A stretch of DNA of 64,000 nt, taken from Lutimaribacter salitolerans. GTDB lineage: Bacteria; Pseudomonadota; Alphaproteobacteria; Rhodobacterales; Rhodobacteraceae. The stretch lies in the NCBI RefSeq assembly GCF_042677865.1, contig NZ_JBHUDD010000155.1, forward strand, positions 3,193 to 67,192, given 5' to 3'. Of this stretch, positions 17,279 to 22,823 are shown piece after piece. How positions within the stretch are numbered: the stretch's first letter is position 1; every line of letters starts with the position of its first letter. A program made the position numbers and the translations under genes. The notes beneath the pieces are model-generated. The model was not told where the DNA came from, made no database searches, and saw nothing but the letters and a program-made list of their open reading frames with translations.

Positions 17279-17892
17279 TGCTCGCCTCCTTTGGGTTCGG
17301 ACGGGACGGCCGCCCAGCCGTTTTCGCGCGCGAGGCGCTGCAAGGCCGACGGTGCGGCCGAGTGCTTCGTGTAGTCGTGTTCGGCTGGCGCTTCGGGCTT
17401 CGCGTCGCCATCGAGGCCGTCCGCAAAGCCCAGCGCGACCGCCTCTTCGGCGCTCAGCCATGTTTCCTCGGCGAGCCATGCCTGGACGCGCGCGACCGGC
17501 TGACCAGAGAAGCGGCTGTAGATTTCCGCGTCTGTCCGTCCGACCTTCTCGAGCAGCTCGGCTTCCTTGCGGTGCGCGTCTGCATCGCCAGCAATGATCG
17601 ACCACGGGTGGTGCGCCATCCAGAAGGCCGCTGGGTGCATCAGCACAGAGGCACCGCCGCAGATCAGCAGCGAAGCCGAACTCGCGGCGACGCCGCGCAC
17701 CCGGAACCGCACCCGGCCATGCGCCTCCGCCTCCGCAAGGATAGCCGCGCCCTCGAAAGCATCACCACCGGGACTGTTGACGATCACGTCGACGTCGCGG
17801 CTGGAATGCTCGGCGAGGAACTCAGCCAGCGCCAAGGCGGTGTTGCGCCCAGCGCCGATGTAGCCCGCGATCCGAAAAGTTGGGCGATCCAT
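17275..17892 (-). CDS. ClpP-like head maturation protease
   Basis: Serine protease of the ClpP/crotonase fold used by many tailed phages to process the capsid. It is 205 residues, starting at the ATG at 17892, which overlaps the upstream gene stop by one base (TGATG). Motifs: VIVNSPGGDAFEGAAILAEA (about 37-56), nucleophile S71 in RGVAASSASLL and the catalytic histidine H94 in FWMAHHPWS. Both residues are intact, so the enzyme should be active. The Asp- and Glu-rich segment DADAHRKEAELLEKVGRTDA supplies the helix usual in this family. It directly precedes the capsid gene, so processing of that protein is the expected job. Confidence 0.88.
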   Translation of the reverse strand: MDRPTFRIAGYIGAGRNTALALAEFLAEHSSRDVDVIVNSPGGDAFEGAAILAEAEAHGRVRFRVRGVAASSASLLICGGASVLMHPAAFWMAHHPWSIIAGDADAHRKEAELLEKVGRTDAEIYSRFSGQPVARVQAWLAEETWLSAEEAVALGFADGLDGDAKPEAPAEHDYTKHSAAPSALQRLARENGWAAVPSEPKGGEQ

Positions 17893-18191
17893 CAGGCTTG
17901 CTCCGTGCTGCAGTCCAGAACGCGAAGGTCGGGCTTCGGCGATGGAGGGGGTGGCGCGCACAGGACCGGGTAGAGAGCATTCGGCCAACGTGTCCAGACC
18001 GCACGCAGAAGGCGTTCCTGAAACACCTTCTCGGCCTTCGTCTTGGGGTCCAGCCCCATGGCCAGGTTCATGCACCGAGACGGCGCGGGCACCTTGCGCC
18101 CTGATTCTTCCTCTGCCTGACACAGGTCGGCGATCACCGGAGCGACCTTGACAAGGAAGTCCTGACGCTGGTCGAGGTTCGGACCCGTCAT
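17892..18191 (-). CDS. Hypothetical protein, 99 aa, in the capsid operon
   Basis: Not recognised. The ATG at 18191 overlaps the upstream gene by 4 bp (ATGA) and the stop overlaps the protease start by one base, so it is clearly translated as part of the operon. The product is soluble and helical, with a short motif DFLVKVAPVIADLCQAEEES, a cysteine in PSRCMNLAMGLDPKTKAEK, and a Pro-rich C-terminal stretch (APPPPSPKPDL). Its position before the protease is where a head-completion or packaging adaptor might sit, but nothing in the sequence demonstrates this. Confidence 0.7.
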   Translation of the reverse strand: MTGPNLDQRQDFLVKVAPVIADLCQAEEESGRKVPAPSRCMNLAMGLDPKTKAEKVFQERLLRAVWTRWPNALYPVLCAPPPPSPKPDLRVLDCSTEQA

Positions 18192-18724
18192 CGCTGCTCG
18201 TCCTCGCTGATCCCCATTTCGTTCGCCCGTGTCAGCACCTCGTATGCCGCTGTGGTCACGTTCAGCGCGGCGAAGACGCGCGACATGTGAGGAGCGCGAA
18301 GGGCATCGAGGCCGGGTTTGCTGGGATCGAGTTGCTCGGCGGCCCAGCGCGGAAGCTCGTCCAGCGCACCAGCGAACCAAGCTCGCCAGACCTCGGCGTC
18401 TCCTTCCTTCGTCTGCCCGGTGAACTCCGCTCCTGCGATCCAAACCGCAGTATCGGAGCCGACGAAGCTGCCGGGATGGTTCGAACCGTAGCGATCCGCG
18501 ATCCAGCCCATCGCATTCACGACGAGGCTGCGCGCGTCAGCCGGGCTGATGCCGCCAAATCCATCGACAGAGGTGCTCATTGCGATCAGGCGCAAGGCAA
18601 GAGCCTCGGCCAAGGTGTAGTTGCCGCCGCCGCGCTTCGGAAACGGCAGATGGTCACGCTCCGCGAGCAGGTCGAACCGCTTCGGCGGAATGTCGGCGAG
18701 ATAGGCGATCTGAGCGCGCTTCAT
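18188..18724 (-). CDS. MerR-like HTH protein, 178 aa, first gene of the capsid operon
   Basis: N-terminal winged-helix segment MKRAQIAYLADIPPKRFDLL then PKRGGGNYTLAEALALRLIA resembles the DNA-recognition part of MerR/AlpA proteins. The remaining 120 residues (VNAMGWIADRYG, VWIAGAEFTG, EVWRAWFAGALDEL) are not recognised. The ATG at 18724 has a GGGAGA site, and the stop overlaps the next gene by 4 bp. Operator pair C/D lies immediately upstream. As the first gene before a head protease it could be a DNA-binding packaging factor comparable in role to a small terminase, or a regulator; both are inference. Confidence 0.7.
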   Translation of the reverse strand: MKRAQIAYLADIPPKRFDLLAERDHLPFPKRGGGNYTLAEALALRLIAMSTSVDGFGGISPADARSLVVNAMGWIADRYGSNHPGSFVGSDTAVWIAGAEFTGQTKEGDAEVWRAWFAGALDELPRWAAEQLDPSKPGLDALRAPHMSRVFAALNVTTAAYEVLTRANEMGISEDEQR

Positions 18725-18731
18725 AGGTGTC

Positions 18732-18798
18732 TCCCTCGTTTGAGGGATCATCGCACGCCGCGATATAGGCGGTCAATCCCTTTCCCTCACCAGAGGGA
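18732..18798 (-). promoter_or_regulatory. Paired palindromic operators flanking the capsid-operon promoter
   Basis: Site C is TCCCTC-GTTT-GAGGGA (18732-18747) and site D is TCCCTC-ACCA-GAGGGA (18783-18798); centres are 51 bp apart, exactly as for sites A and B. Between them on the minus strand lie TTGACC and, 18 bases on, GATGAT, a plausible -35/-10 pair for the gene starting at 18724. Site C overlaps the end of the -10 region, site D lies just upstream of the -35. Confidence 0.82.
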
Positions 18799-18806
18799 TC
18801 AGGCTT

Positions 18807-19403
18807 CTACTTTTCTCGTCTCAGCTCGTTCCAGAGCGGCGAGAGCTTCTTCCTGATCACGCTATCGCTCGGGCATTCGGCACCGTTCGACTGGTCCAAG
18901 AACCAGCCCTCAAATGTTGCGACGAACTCCTTCAGCGTCGGTGGGACGCCATGCTCATGGACGTAGATCGCGACCGCTCGCCAAAACCCGTCCCAGTCAA
19001 ATTTCGGCTCTGGTCCCTTCCCTGCATGCGCCCGGCGCATCAGCTCGTTTTCTTCCTCAAAGCGGCCCATCTCAGCGACGTCGATCAACAGGTCACCTGC
19101 CGCAACCACTACGCCATCGGCAGGATCGGACACCGTCCGCCACTCCCGGTCGCCGATCTTCCGCAGGCGTCGCAGGCGCATCGAGGTTGGCCCCGATCCG
19201 TCGCGCCGGAACATCGGCAGCAAGTCTGCCATGGCGACCACGACCAGCCCGGCCACCTCATCACCGCCTGCATGGACCGGCCCAACGCTGGTGATGACCT
19301 CGAGGCGCTCTTGGGCGGCCCATTGTGCGACTTGGTGCGGCGCGGCGATCCAGCGCGCGCTGACCTCATCAATCGAGAATAGGGACTGTCCAGGTAGCGG
19401 CAT
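18807..19403 (-). CDS. Hypothetical protein, 198 aa, with HTH-like N-terminus
   Basis: Function not recognised. The start is taken at the ATG at 19403 (GGAAAG upstream); an alternative ATG at 19430 would add nine residues. The N-terminal SIDEVSARWIAAPHQVAQWA resembles a short helix-turn-helix. A middle segment with ADLLPMFRRDG and VSDPADGVVVAAGDLLI follows, and the C-terminal block FDWDGFWRAVAIYVHEHGVP then DSVIRKKLSPLWNELRR looks like a compact helical domain found beside small HTH proteins in alphaproteobacterial prophages. It stops just before operator D, so it may read into the capsid operon. It is divergent from the XRE gene. Confidence 0.7.
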   Translation of the reverse strand: MPLPGQSLFSIDEVSARWIAAPHQVAQWAAQERLEVITSVGPVHAGGDEVAGLVVVAMADLLPMFRRDGSGPTSMRLRRLRKIGDREWRTVSDPADGVVVAAGDLLIDVAEMGRFEEENELMRRAHAGKGPEPKFDWDGFWRAVAIYVHEHGVPPTLKEFVATFEGWFLDQSNGAECPSDSVIRKKLSPLWNELRREK

Positions 19404-19491
19404 CGACTTCTTTCCTTGTTCTGATTTCATGACACGGTTACGAATGGGCATGGGCGCGCAAGGCGTCAAGCATTTCAGAACAGGATTCCGA
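19404..19491. promoter_or_regulatory. Divergent control region between orf198 and the XRE gene
   Basis: An 8-bp inverted repeat, TGTTCTGA (19417-19424) and TCAGAACA (19475-19482), has centres 58 bp apart. A minus-strand TTGACG -35 candidate lies at about 19462-19467, facing orf198. The layout fits control of both divergent genes by one protein, probably the XRE product. Confidence 0.5.
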
Positions 19492-19728
19492 ATGAACGCG
19501 GTGCAATGTCGAATGGCTCGGGCAGCAACAGGCCTCGGTGTCCGGGAGCTCGCCCAGCGCGCGGGCGTCGCCATCGATACCGTCGCACGGCTCGAGCGCG
19601 GCGACACGCTGCGGCCAAGGACAATCGAGGCGATCTGCGCGGCGCTGGAAGAAACCGGGGTGATTTTCCTCGAAGCCACCGATGCCGCGGGCGTCGGCGT
19701 CCGGCTGAAAGGAGACCGCAATGCCTGA
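19492..19728 (+). CDS. XRE-family helix-turn-helix regulator
   Basis: A 78-residue single-domain Cro/C1-type DNA-binding protein: MARAATGLGVRELAQRAGVA is helices 1-2, and IDTVARLERGDTLRPRTIEA is the recognition helix and helix 4, followed by ICAALEETGVIFLEATDAAG. The ATG at 19492 has AGGA upstream; in-frame codons before it extend into the divergent promoter region and are unlikely to be translated. It is the first gene of a plus-strand operon opposite to the capsid and integrase genes, the usual place for a lysogeny-type repressor. It is the best candidate for the protein that reads either the TGTTCTGA repeat or the CCTC-N4-GAGG operators. Confidence 0.85.
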   Translation: MNAVQCRMARAATGLGVRELAQRAGVAIDTVARLERGDTLRPRTIEAICAALEETGVIFLEATDAAGVGVRLKGDRNA

Positions 19729-20209
19729 CTGGATCCCGACCGCGCTCTCGGTCGACTGGATCGCCTTGGTGGTTTCGCTGCTGGCCATCGTGCTTTCCGT
19801 CTTCGCGCTTCGCCAGAACACGCGCTTCCGAACGGGCGATCAAGCGATGGAGGCCGGGCGCCTCGCAGCGGAGATCGGCGAACAGCTTGGCGACGTCGCA
19901 TCCCGCGTGCCGAAGGTGAAGGCAAACTGGCACGCGCTGATGGCCGCGAACGGGAACTTCCACTCGGGCGCGAGGCAGCAGCTCGACAACGAGATGGAGC
20001 AGGCTCTGGCCGATGTGACCTCTCTGCGCGCGCGCCTGGCCGATCTGTCCGGTGACTTCCAGCGGCTGGGCCCTGCCGCGCTCGAGCAGCGCCTCGTGCA
20101 GCTGTGGTCACTCAAGCTTGCCGCGAACCGCATCGAGGGTGGCATCGCCGAGCGCGAAGCCAAGCACCAGCAGGGCGTCGAGGCCCGGCGCGCCGCGATT
20201 AACCCCTGA
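19721..20209 (+). CDS. Single-span membrane protein with coiled-coil C-terminus, 162 aa
   Basis: Not recognised as a family. It overlaps the XRE gene by 8 bp. One N-terminal membrane segment (WIALVVSLLAIVLSVFAL, residues about 13-30) is followed by a long charged helical region with heptad-like spacing (EAGRLAAEIGEQLGDVASRV, MEQALADVTSLRARLADLSG, GGIAEREAKHQQGVEARRAA), so an inner-membrane anchor with a cytoplasmic coiled coil is predicted. Being co-expressed with the repressor-like gene suggests that it is made while the element is integrated. A role in excluding other phages or in membrane sensing is speculation. Confidence 0.75.
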   Translation: MPDWIPTALSVDWIALVVSLLAIVLSVFALRQNTRFRTGDQAMEAGRLAAEIGEQLGDVASRVPKVKANWHALMAANGNFHSGARQQLDNEMEQALADVTSLRARLADLSGDFQRLGPAALEQRLVQLWSLKLAANRIEGGIAEREAKHQQGVEARRAAINP

Positions 20210-20227
20210 CCAGAACCGGAGGAACCA

Positions 20228-20434
20228 ATGGCAGAGCAGCAGGAAACCGACATTTTAGCGGGATATCTCACGCGGGAGCAGCTGGCCGAGAAGCTCGGCG
20301 TCACAAAGGACACCGTTGCGAGATGGAGCACGCAAGGAATCGGTCCCGATCTGATCAAGGTCGGTCGCAAGGTCTTCTACTCAGAAGAAGCCATCAGGGA
20401 GTGGCTCAAGACACGCGTGGTTCGCAAGGGCTGA
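20228..20434 (+). CDS. AlpA/excisionase-like helix-turn-helix protein
   Basis: A 68-residue protein with a MerR-like HTH_17 domain: YLTREQLAEKLGVTKDTVAR then WSTQGIGPDLIKVGRKVFYS followed by EEAIREWLKTR. Such proteins act as excisionases or as activators of integrase genes in cryptic elements. It is the third gene of the plus-strand XRE operon, with GGAGG about 6 bases before the ATG. The element therefore has two small HTH proteins of this class, this one and the gene before int, and it is unclear which acts as the directionality factor. Confidence 0.85.
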   Translation: MAEQQETDILAGYLTREQLAEKLGVTKDTVARWSTQGIGPDLIKVGRKVFYSEEAIREWLKTRVVRKG

Positions 20435-20449
20435 CCAGCGTGAAAACAG

Positions 20450-20496
20450 GGTGGCAACCCGGCAACCCAAAGGTGGAAACCCAAGGGTGGAAACCC
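20450..20496 (+). repeat. Three iteron-like repeats GGTGG(C/A)AACCC
   Basis: Eleven-base units at 20450-20460, 20472-20482 and 20486-20496; the last two are identical. They lie in the 280-bp stretch between the alpA-like gene and orf88, the only sizeable plus/minus convergent gap in the element, which otherwise shows no gene. The repeats also fall inside a 23-codon GTG-started frame (20441-20512) that would encode a Trp/Pro/Lys-rich peptide. A replication origin, a transcription stop or a short peptide are all possible. Confidence 0.5.
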
Positions 20497-20716
20497 GTAA
20501 AAATCCTTTGACGCTACAGACTTAGCGCGCTTCCGCCCCCCGCATACGTTTTGCGCGCGGGAGGAACCAAAGCCGGGGGGGTGGCCCGGGAGGGGTGCCT
20601 GCGAGGTCATTTCCAGCCCGCCCGCGCCCTGCTTTCCCTGCCTTGCGCCGACGGAAACCAAACGCGAGGCGCTTCGCGCCTACCCGTTGCTCCCCCCCTG
20701 TTCCGCGCGCCCCCCC

Positions 20717-20983
20717 TCACGCGCGCCCAGCGGGCTTGAGGCTGGCCAGGTCGTGCGCCCCACCTGCTGGGTGCGTCTGGGCTGGCAGGCGCTCCACACG
20801 GCTCGCTGTGGCGCGCAGGAAGGCCGCTGCGTCCTCCCTGCCGCACACCGCCGCGATCCGCCCGACGAGGTGTCCGTGCGCCGCGCTGAGCGCGTGCAGG
20901 CCCGGCAGGCCGTGCTCGATGGCTGAGAGCATCAGCCGGTCAAGGTTCTCCGTCAGCGCCAGTATCGTCTCTTCGTCCGTCAT
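20717..20983 (-). CDS. Hypothetical protein, 88 aa
   Basis: Unknown family. The ATG at 20983 has AGGAGA upstream and overlaps the preceding gene by 4 bp (ATGA). The product is a small, mostly helical, soluble protein: MTDEETILALTENLDRLMLS, then GLHALSAAHGHLVGRIAAVC and GREDAAAFLRATASRVERL. It is the last gene of the rep-like operon of the element. Length and composition resemble small phage early proteins, but no motif allows a function to be named. Confidence 0.65.
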   Translation of the reverse strand: MTDEETILALTENLDRLMLSAIEHGLPGLHALSAAHGHLVGRIAAVCGREDAAAFLRATASRVERLPAQTHPAGGAHDLASLKPAGRA

Positions 20984-21633
20984 GTCGTCTCCTGTTCAGG
21001 GATCCTGCCAGCAGCCTCGCACGTTTGCGCGACGGCGCTGCGCCATGGTCCTCGAGCGTCTTGCTCTGCGGCCTCCGGCCAAACCTCGGCCATGATGCGC
21101 TGCCGTGCCTCTGGGCTCATCCGTGGGCCCCGATCCGGCTGGTGGTGCGGCTCCCCGCAGCGCACGCGTCCCTGCGCCAGCAGCGAGGCGATTGCGCGTC
21201 GGCGCGACGACAGCGCGTCGCAGGCTTCCTCGAGCTCGGCGATGGCCGGGAAGAACTTCCAGCGCTCTCGCAGCAAGACATGCTCGACCACGTCTGCGGG
21301 GTATGCTGCGAGGCGCTCCGAGTAGATCGCCATGATCAGCCCCGCGTCCAGCTCGTCGCGCGGCCTGCTGATTGTGATCGCCGAAAGCGTGGCGAGCCAC
21401 TTCGCCAGCTGCGGCTTGGCTGGTGGTGCCATCGCGGCCGCGAGCGAGCGCTGGGCTGTCGCCACGTCAAATCCCTCTGGCGCGACCAGCACGAGCTCGT
21501 GGCGGCCGGTCTCAGGGTTCTTGGTCGAAATGACCAAGCCTGCGCGCTGCAGCCAGCATTCCAGCCGCTCGGCCGGGTGCTGCGCGGTGATTGGGGTGGG
21601 CTGCCCCGAAAGTGCCCTTGCGATCTGTCCCAT
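20980..21633 (-). CDS. Hypothetical phage-type protein, 217 aa (start uncertain)
   Basis: Resembles unnamed proteins common in alphaproteobacterial prophages: LAAYPADVVEHVLLRERWKF followed by FPAIAELEEACDALSSRRRA, a helical region often found with replication genes. The stop overlaps orf88 by 4 bp. With the ATG at 21633 (AGGGA upstream) the gene overlaps the end of the rep-like gene by 122 bp in another frame, which is unusual; the next ATG in frame (M68) would remove the overlap but lose plausible sequence. The position after a replication-initiator-like gene suggests a helper in DNA replication or helicase loading, as an inference. Confidence 0.65.
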   Translation of the reverse strand: MGQIARALSGQPTPITAQHPAERLECWLQRAGLVISTKNPETGRHELVLVAPEGFDVATAQRSLAAAMAPPAKPQLAKWLATLSAITISRPRDELDAGLIMAIYSERLAAYPADVVEHVLLRERWKFFPAIAELEEACDALSSRRRAIASLLAQGRVRCGEPHHQPDRGPRMSPEARQRIMAEVWPEAAEQDARGPWRSAVAQTCEAAGRIPEQETT

Positions 21634-22297
21634 CGCTCGTCCCTTCGCGTTTCAGTGGAATCACGTTCTCTGCTCGGCGTTTCAGCGCGGCGTTGATCCA
21701 AGCCACCGGCTCGGTCACCTCCTGCCGCTCGGCCTCGGCCATGATCGCCAAGATCATCGGCTCGGGGTAATCCCGTCGCCATCTTCCGAGGATCGGGCGC
21801 GCTCGCTTCTCGGCCACGCCCTTGGCGATGAGGAACCGAAGCCCCGTTTCCCAGAGCGAAGGCTGATCCGTGCCCAGCGCCGCTTGCGGCTGCGAAGCTT
21901 CAGCTTCGTCTTCAATGGGGGTTCTTGGGGGTTCGGCGGAACCGTGGTTCCGGGTATTGTGCAGTCCCGTTCCGGGTTTCTCGGTTTCCCGGCACTCCAA
22001 ACCCGGTTTCTCGTTCCGGGTTTCCTCGGCTTCGGCTGGCCGCAGAAGGACGCGGTATCGGCTGGTTCCGTGCCTCCCACCGCCGCGCTTTACCTCAAGC
22101 CAGCCGCTCGCCTCGAGGCGTCGGATCACGCCCCGCGCTCCCCGCTCGGTCATGGCCGCGCGGTTGGCGATATCGATCATGGCCGGGTGGCAGAAGCCGT
22201 GTTCGTCGGCCCGATCCGCCAGCGCCAGCATCACGAGGCGCTCGGCCCTGCAGCGCGGCCCGTGGCGCATGACGTGGGTGATGTGGAGGTTGCTCAT
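21512..22297 (-). CDS. Winged-helix protein, replication-initiator-like
   Basis: A 261-residue protein from the ATG at 22297, which has a very strong GGAGGGAGG site. The N-terminal third is a winged helix of the type in phage O-like replication proteins and MarR-like folds: RHGPRCRAERLVMLALADRA, ANRAAMTERGARGVIRRLEA and SGWLEVKRGGGRHGTSRYRV, an ideal H-T-H plus wing. A flexible linker rich in Glu and Pro follows, then a helical C-terminal part (EKRARPILGRWRRDYPEPMI). This two-part layout is usual for proteins that bind an origin and recruit helicase. It is the main gene of the right-hand operon of the element. A purely regulatory role is possible. Confidence 0.75.
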   Translation of the reverse strand: MSNLHITHVMRHGPRCRAERLVMLALADRADEHGFCHPAMIDIANRAAMTERGARGVIRRLEASGWLEVKRGGGRHGTSRYRVLLRPAEAEETRNEKPGLECRETEKPGTGLHNTRNHGSAEPPRTPIEDEAEASQPQAALGTDQPSLWETGLRFLIAKGVAEKRARPILGRWRRDYPEPMILAIMAEAERQEVTEPVAWINAALKRRAENVIPLKREGTSDGTDRKGTFGAAHPNHRAAPGRAAGMLAAARRLGHFDQEP

Positions 22298-22422
22298 GCC
22301 GCCTCCCTCCATGCCAAGGAAGCGACCGTGCTGGCCACCGAGGGGGAGAGGCCAAAGCGGCGCATGAGCGCTTCCGCTTGGCGGTGTCGTGCTGTATGCT
22401 GACCTCCGCAGCACTGTCCCAT
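22294..22422 (-). CDS. Possible small protein, 42 aa
   Basis: A short frame ending RHRQAEALMRRFGLSPSVAS then TVASLAWREAA, with its stop overlapping the rep-like start by 4 bp (ATGA). That overlap and the amphipathic helical C-terminus argue for a real gene of the small-phage-protein kind. The ATG at 22422 is the only ATG that keeps the conserved-looking part, but its ribosome site is not obvious. Function unknown. Confidence 0.45.
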   Translation of the reverse strand: MGQCCGGQHTARHRQAEALMRRFGLSPSVASTVASLAWREAA

Positions 22423-22596
22423 GCCGCACGTTTCAGCCCCGGTCGCGCCCACCAGCGCACCGGGGTTTTTCGTTTGGGCCCGAGGCCCGAAGGGTGTTTT
22501 ACAAGATGCCGGTTCGTTCTCCGGTCGTTCTTGTTGCATTCCCGAGAAGCTGGAAAACGCATCTGCCTGAATTTCTGAGACAAACCCGGAAATAGG

Positions 22597-22610
22597 CAGA
22601 AGCCTGCACT
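22597..22610. repeat. attR core (14-bp direct repeat)
   Basis: CAGAAGCCTGCACT, identical to the ssrA end at 14143-14156. What follows (TTCCC...) should be the original host sequence downstream of ssrA. The AGGCAGA arm of an inverted repeat overlaps its left edge. Confidence 0.88.
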
Positions 22611-22753
22611 TTCCCTTCATCAGTTTGATCTGGATGTGCGCGCCTTGCGCGCGCCGGTCGCCTCGTCACCGGCCCTTGGCCGTTGCCTCGGGTGGGTCGT
22701 TGTGGCCGTCGTTGCGCGCCTGGGTCAAGGACGTCGGTGGTTGCAGCCTTTGG

Positions 22754-22790
22754 TGCCTCCGGCGGGGATATTTTCAGAGAGAGGAAACAC
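22754..22790 (+). repeat. Copy 2 of the dispersed intergenic repeat
   Basis: GCCTCCGGCGGGGATATTTT followed by CAGAGAGAGGAAACAC; related to 13162-13190 (minus strand) and 55700-55731. It abuts a terminator hairpin. Confidence 0.6.
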
Positions 22791-22812
22791 GGGCCGCACA
22801 TGGGGCGGCCCG
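22790..22812 (-). terminator. Terminator of the TRAP transporter operon
   Basis: 8-bp stem CGGGCCGC / GCGGCCCG with a 7-base loop, 12 bp past the dctM stop on the minus strand and followed by TGTTT. Confidence 0.7.
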
Positions 22813-22823
22813 CGGTGCCATGA

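Larger units (their letters stand above)
14143..22610. mobile_element. Integrated element in ssrA with capsid and head-protease genes (candidate phage satellite)
   Basis: About 8.45 kb bounded by a perfect 14-bp direct repeat, CAGAAGCCTGCACT, at 14143-14156 (3' end of ssrA) and 22597-22610. The integrase gene lies directly inside the ssrA end, as is usual for islands using tmRNA genes. Gene order: int, xis-like | capsid, protease, orf99, orf178 | orf198 || xre, membrane coiled-coil protein, alpA-like || orf88, orf217, rep-like, orf42. No terminase, portal, tail, lysis or resistance gene is recognisable. Intact frames, 1- to 8-bp gene overlaps and identical ends argue that the element is recent or still maintained. 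Confidence 0.88.
22423..22823. other. Gene-free junction: right end of the element and host flank
   Basis: Contents in order: the presumed promoter region of the rep-like operon; an inverted repeat TCTGCCT (22562-22568) / AGGCAGA (22594-22600) touching the attachment core; attR (22597-22610); about 140 bp of host sequence without features; a dispersed repeat (22754-22790); and the terminator of the TRAP operon (22790-22812). Confidence 0.7.

Noticed and set aside
22378..22578. 66-codon plus-strand frame near the right end of the element
   Set aside because: Antisense to the probable orf42 and its promoter region, Arg/Cys-rich, no ribosome site.
14143..22610. Gene transfer agent or ordinary complete prophage
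   Set aside because: The GTA cluster of Rhodobacteraceae is a roughly 15-gene head-tail block without att repeats; here only two head genes are present and tail, portal and terminase genes are absent.
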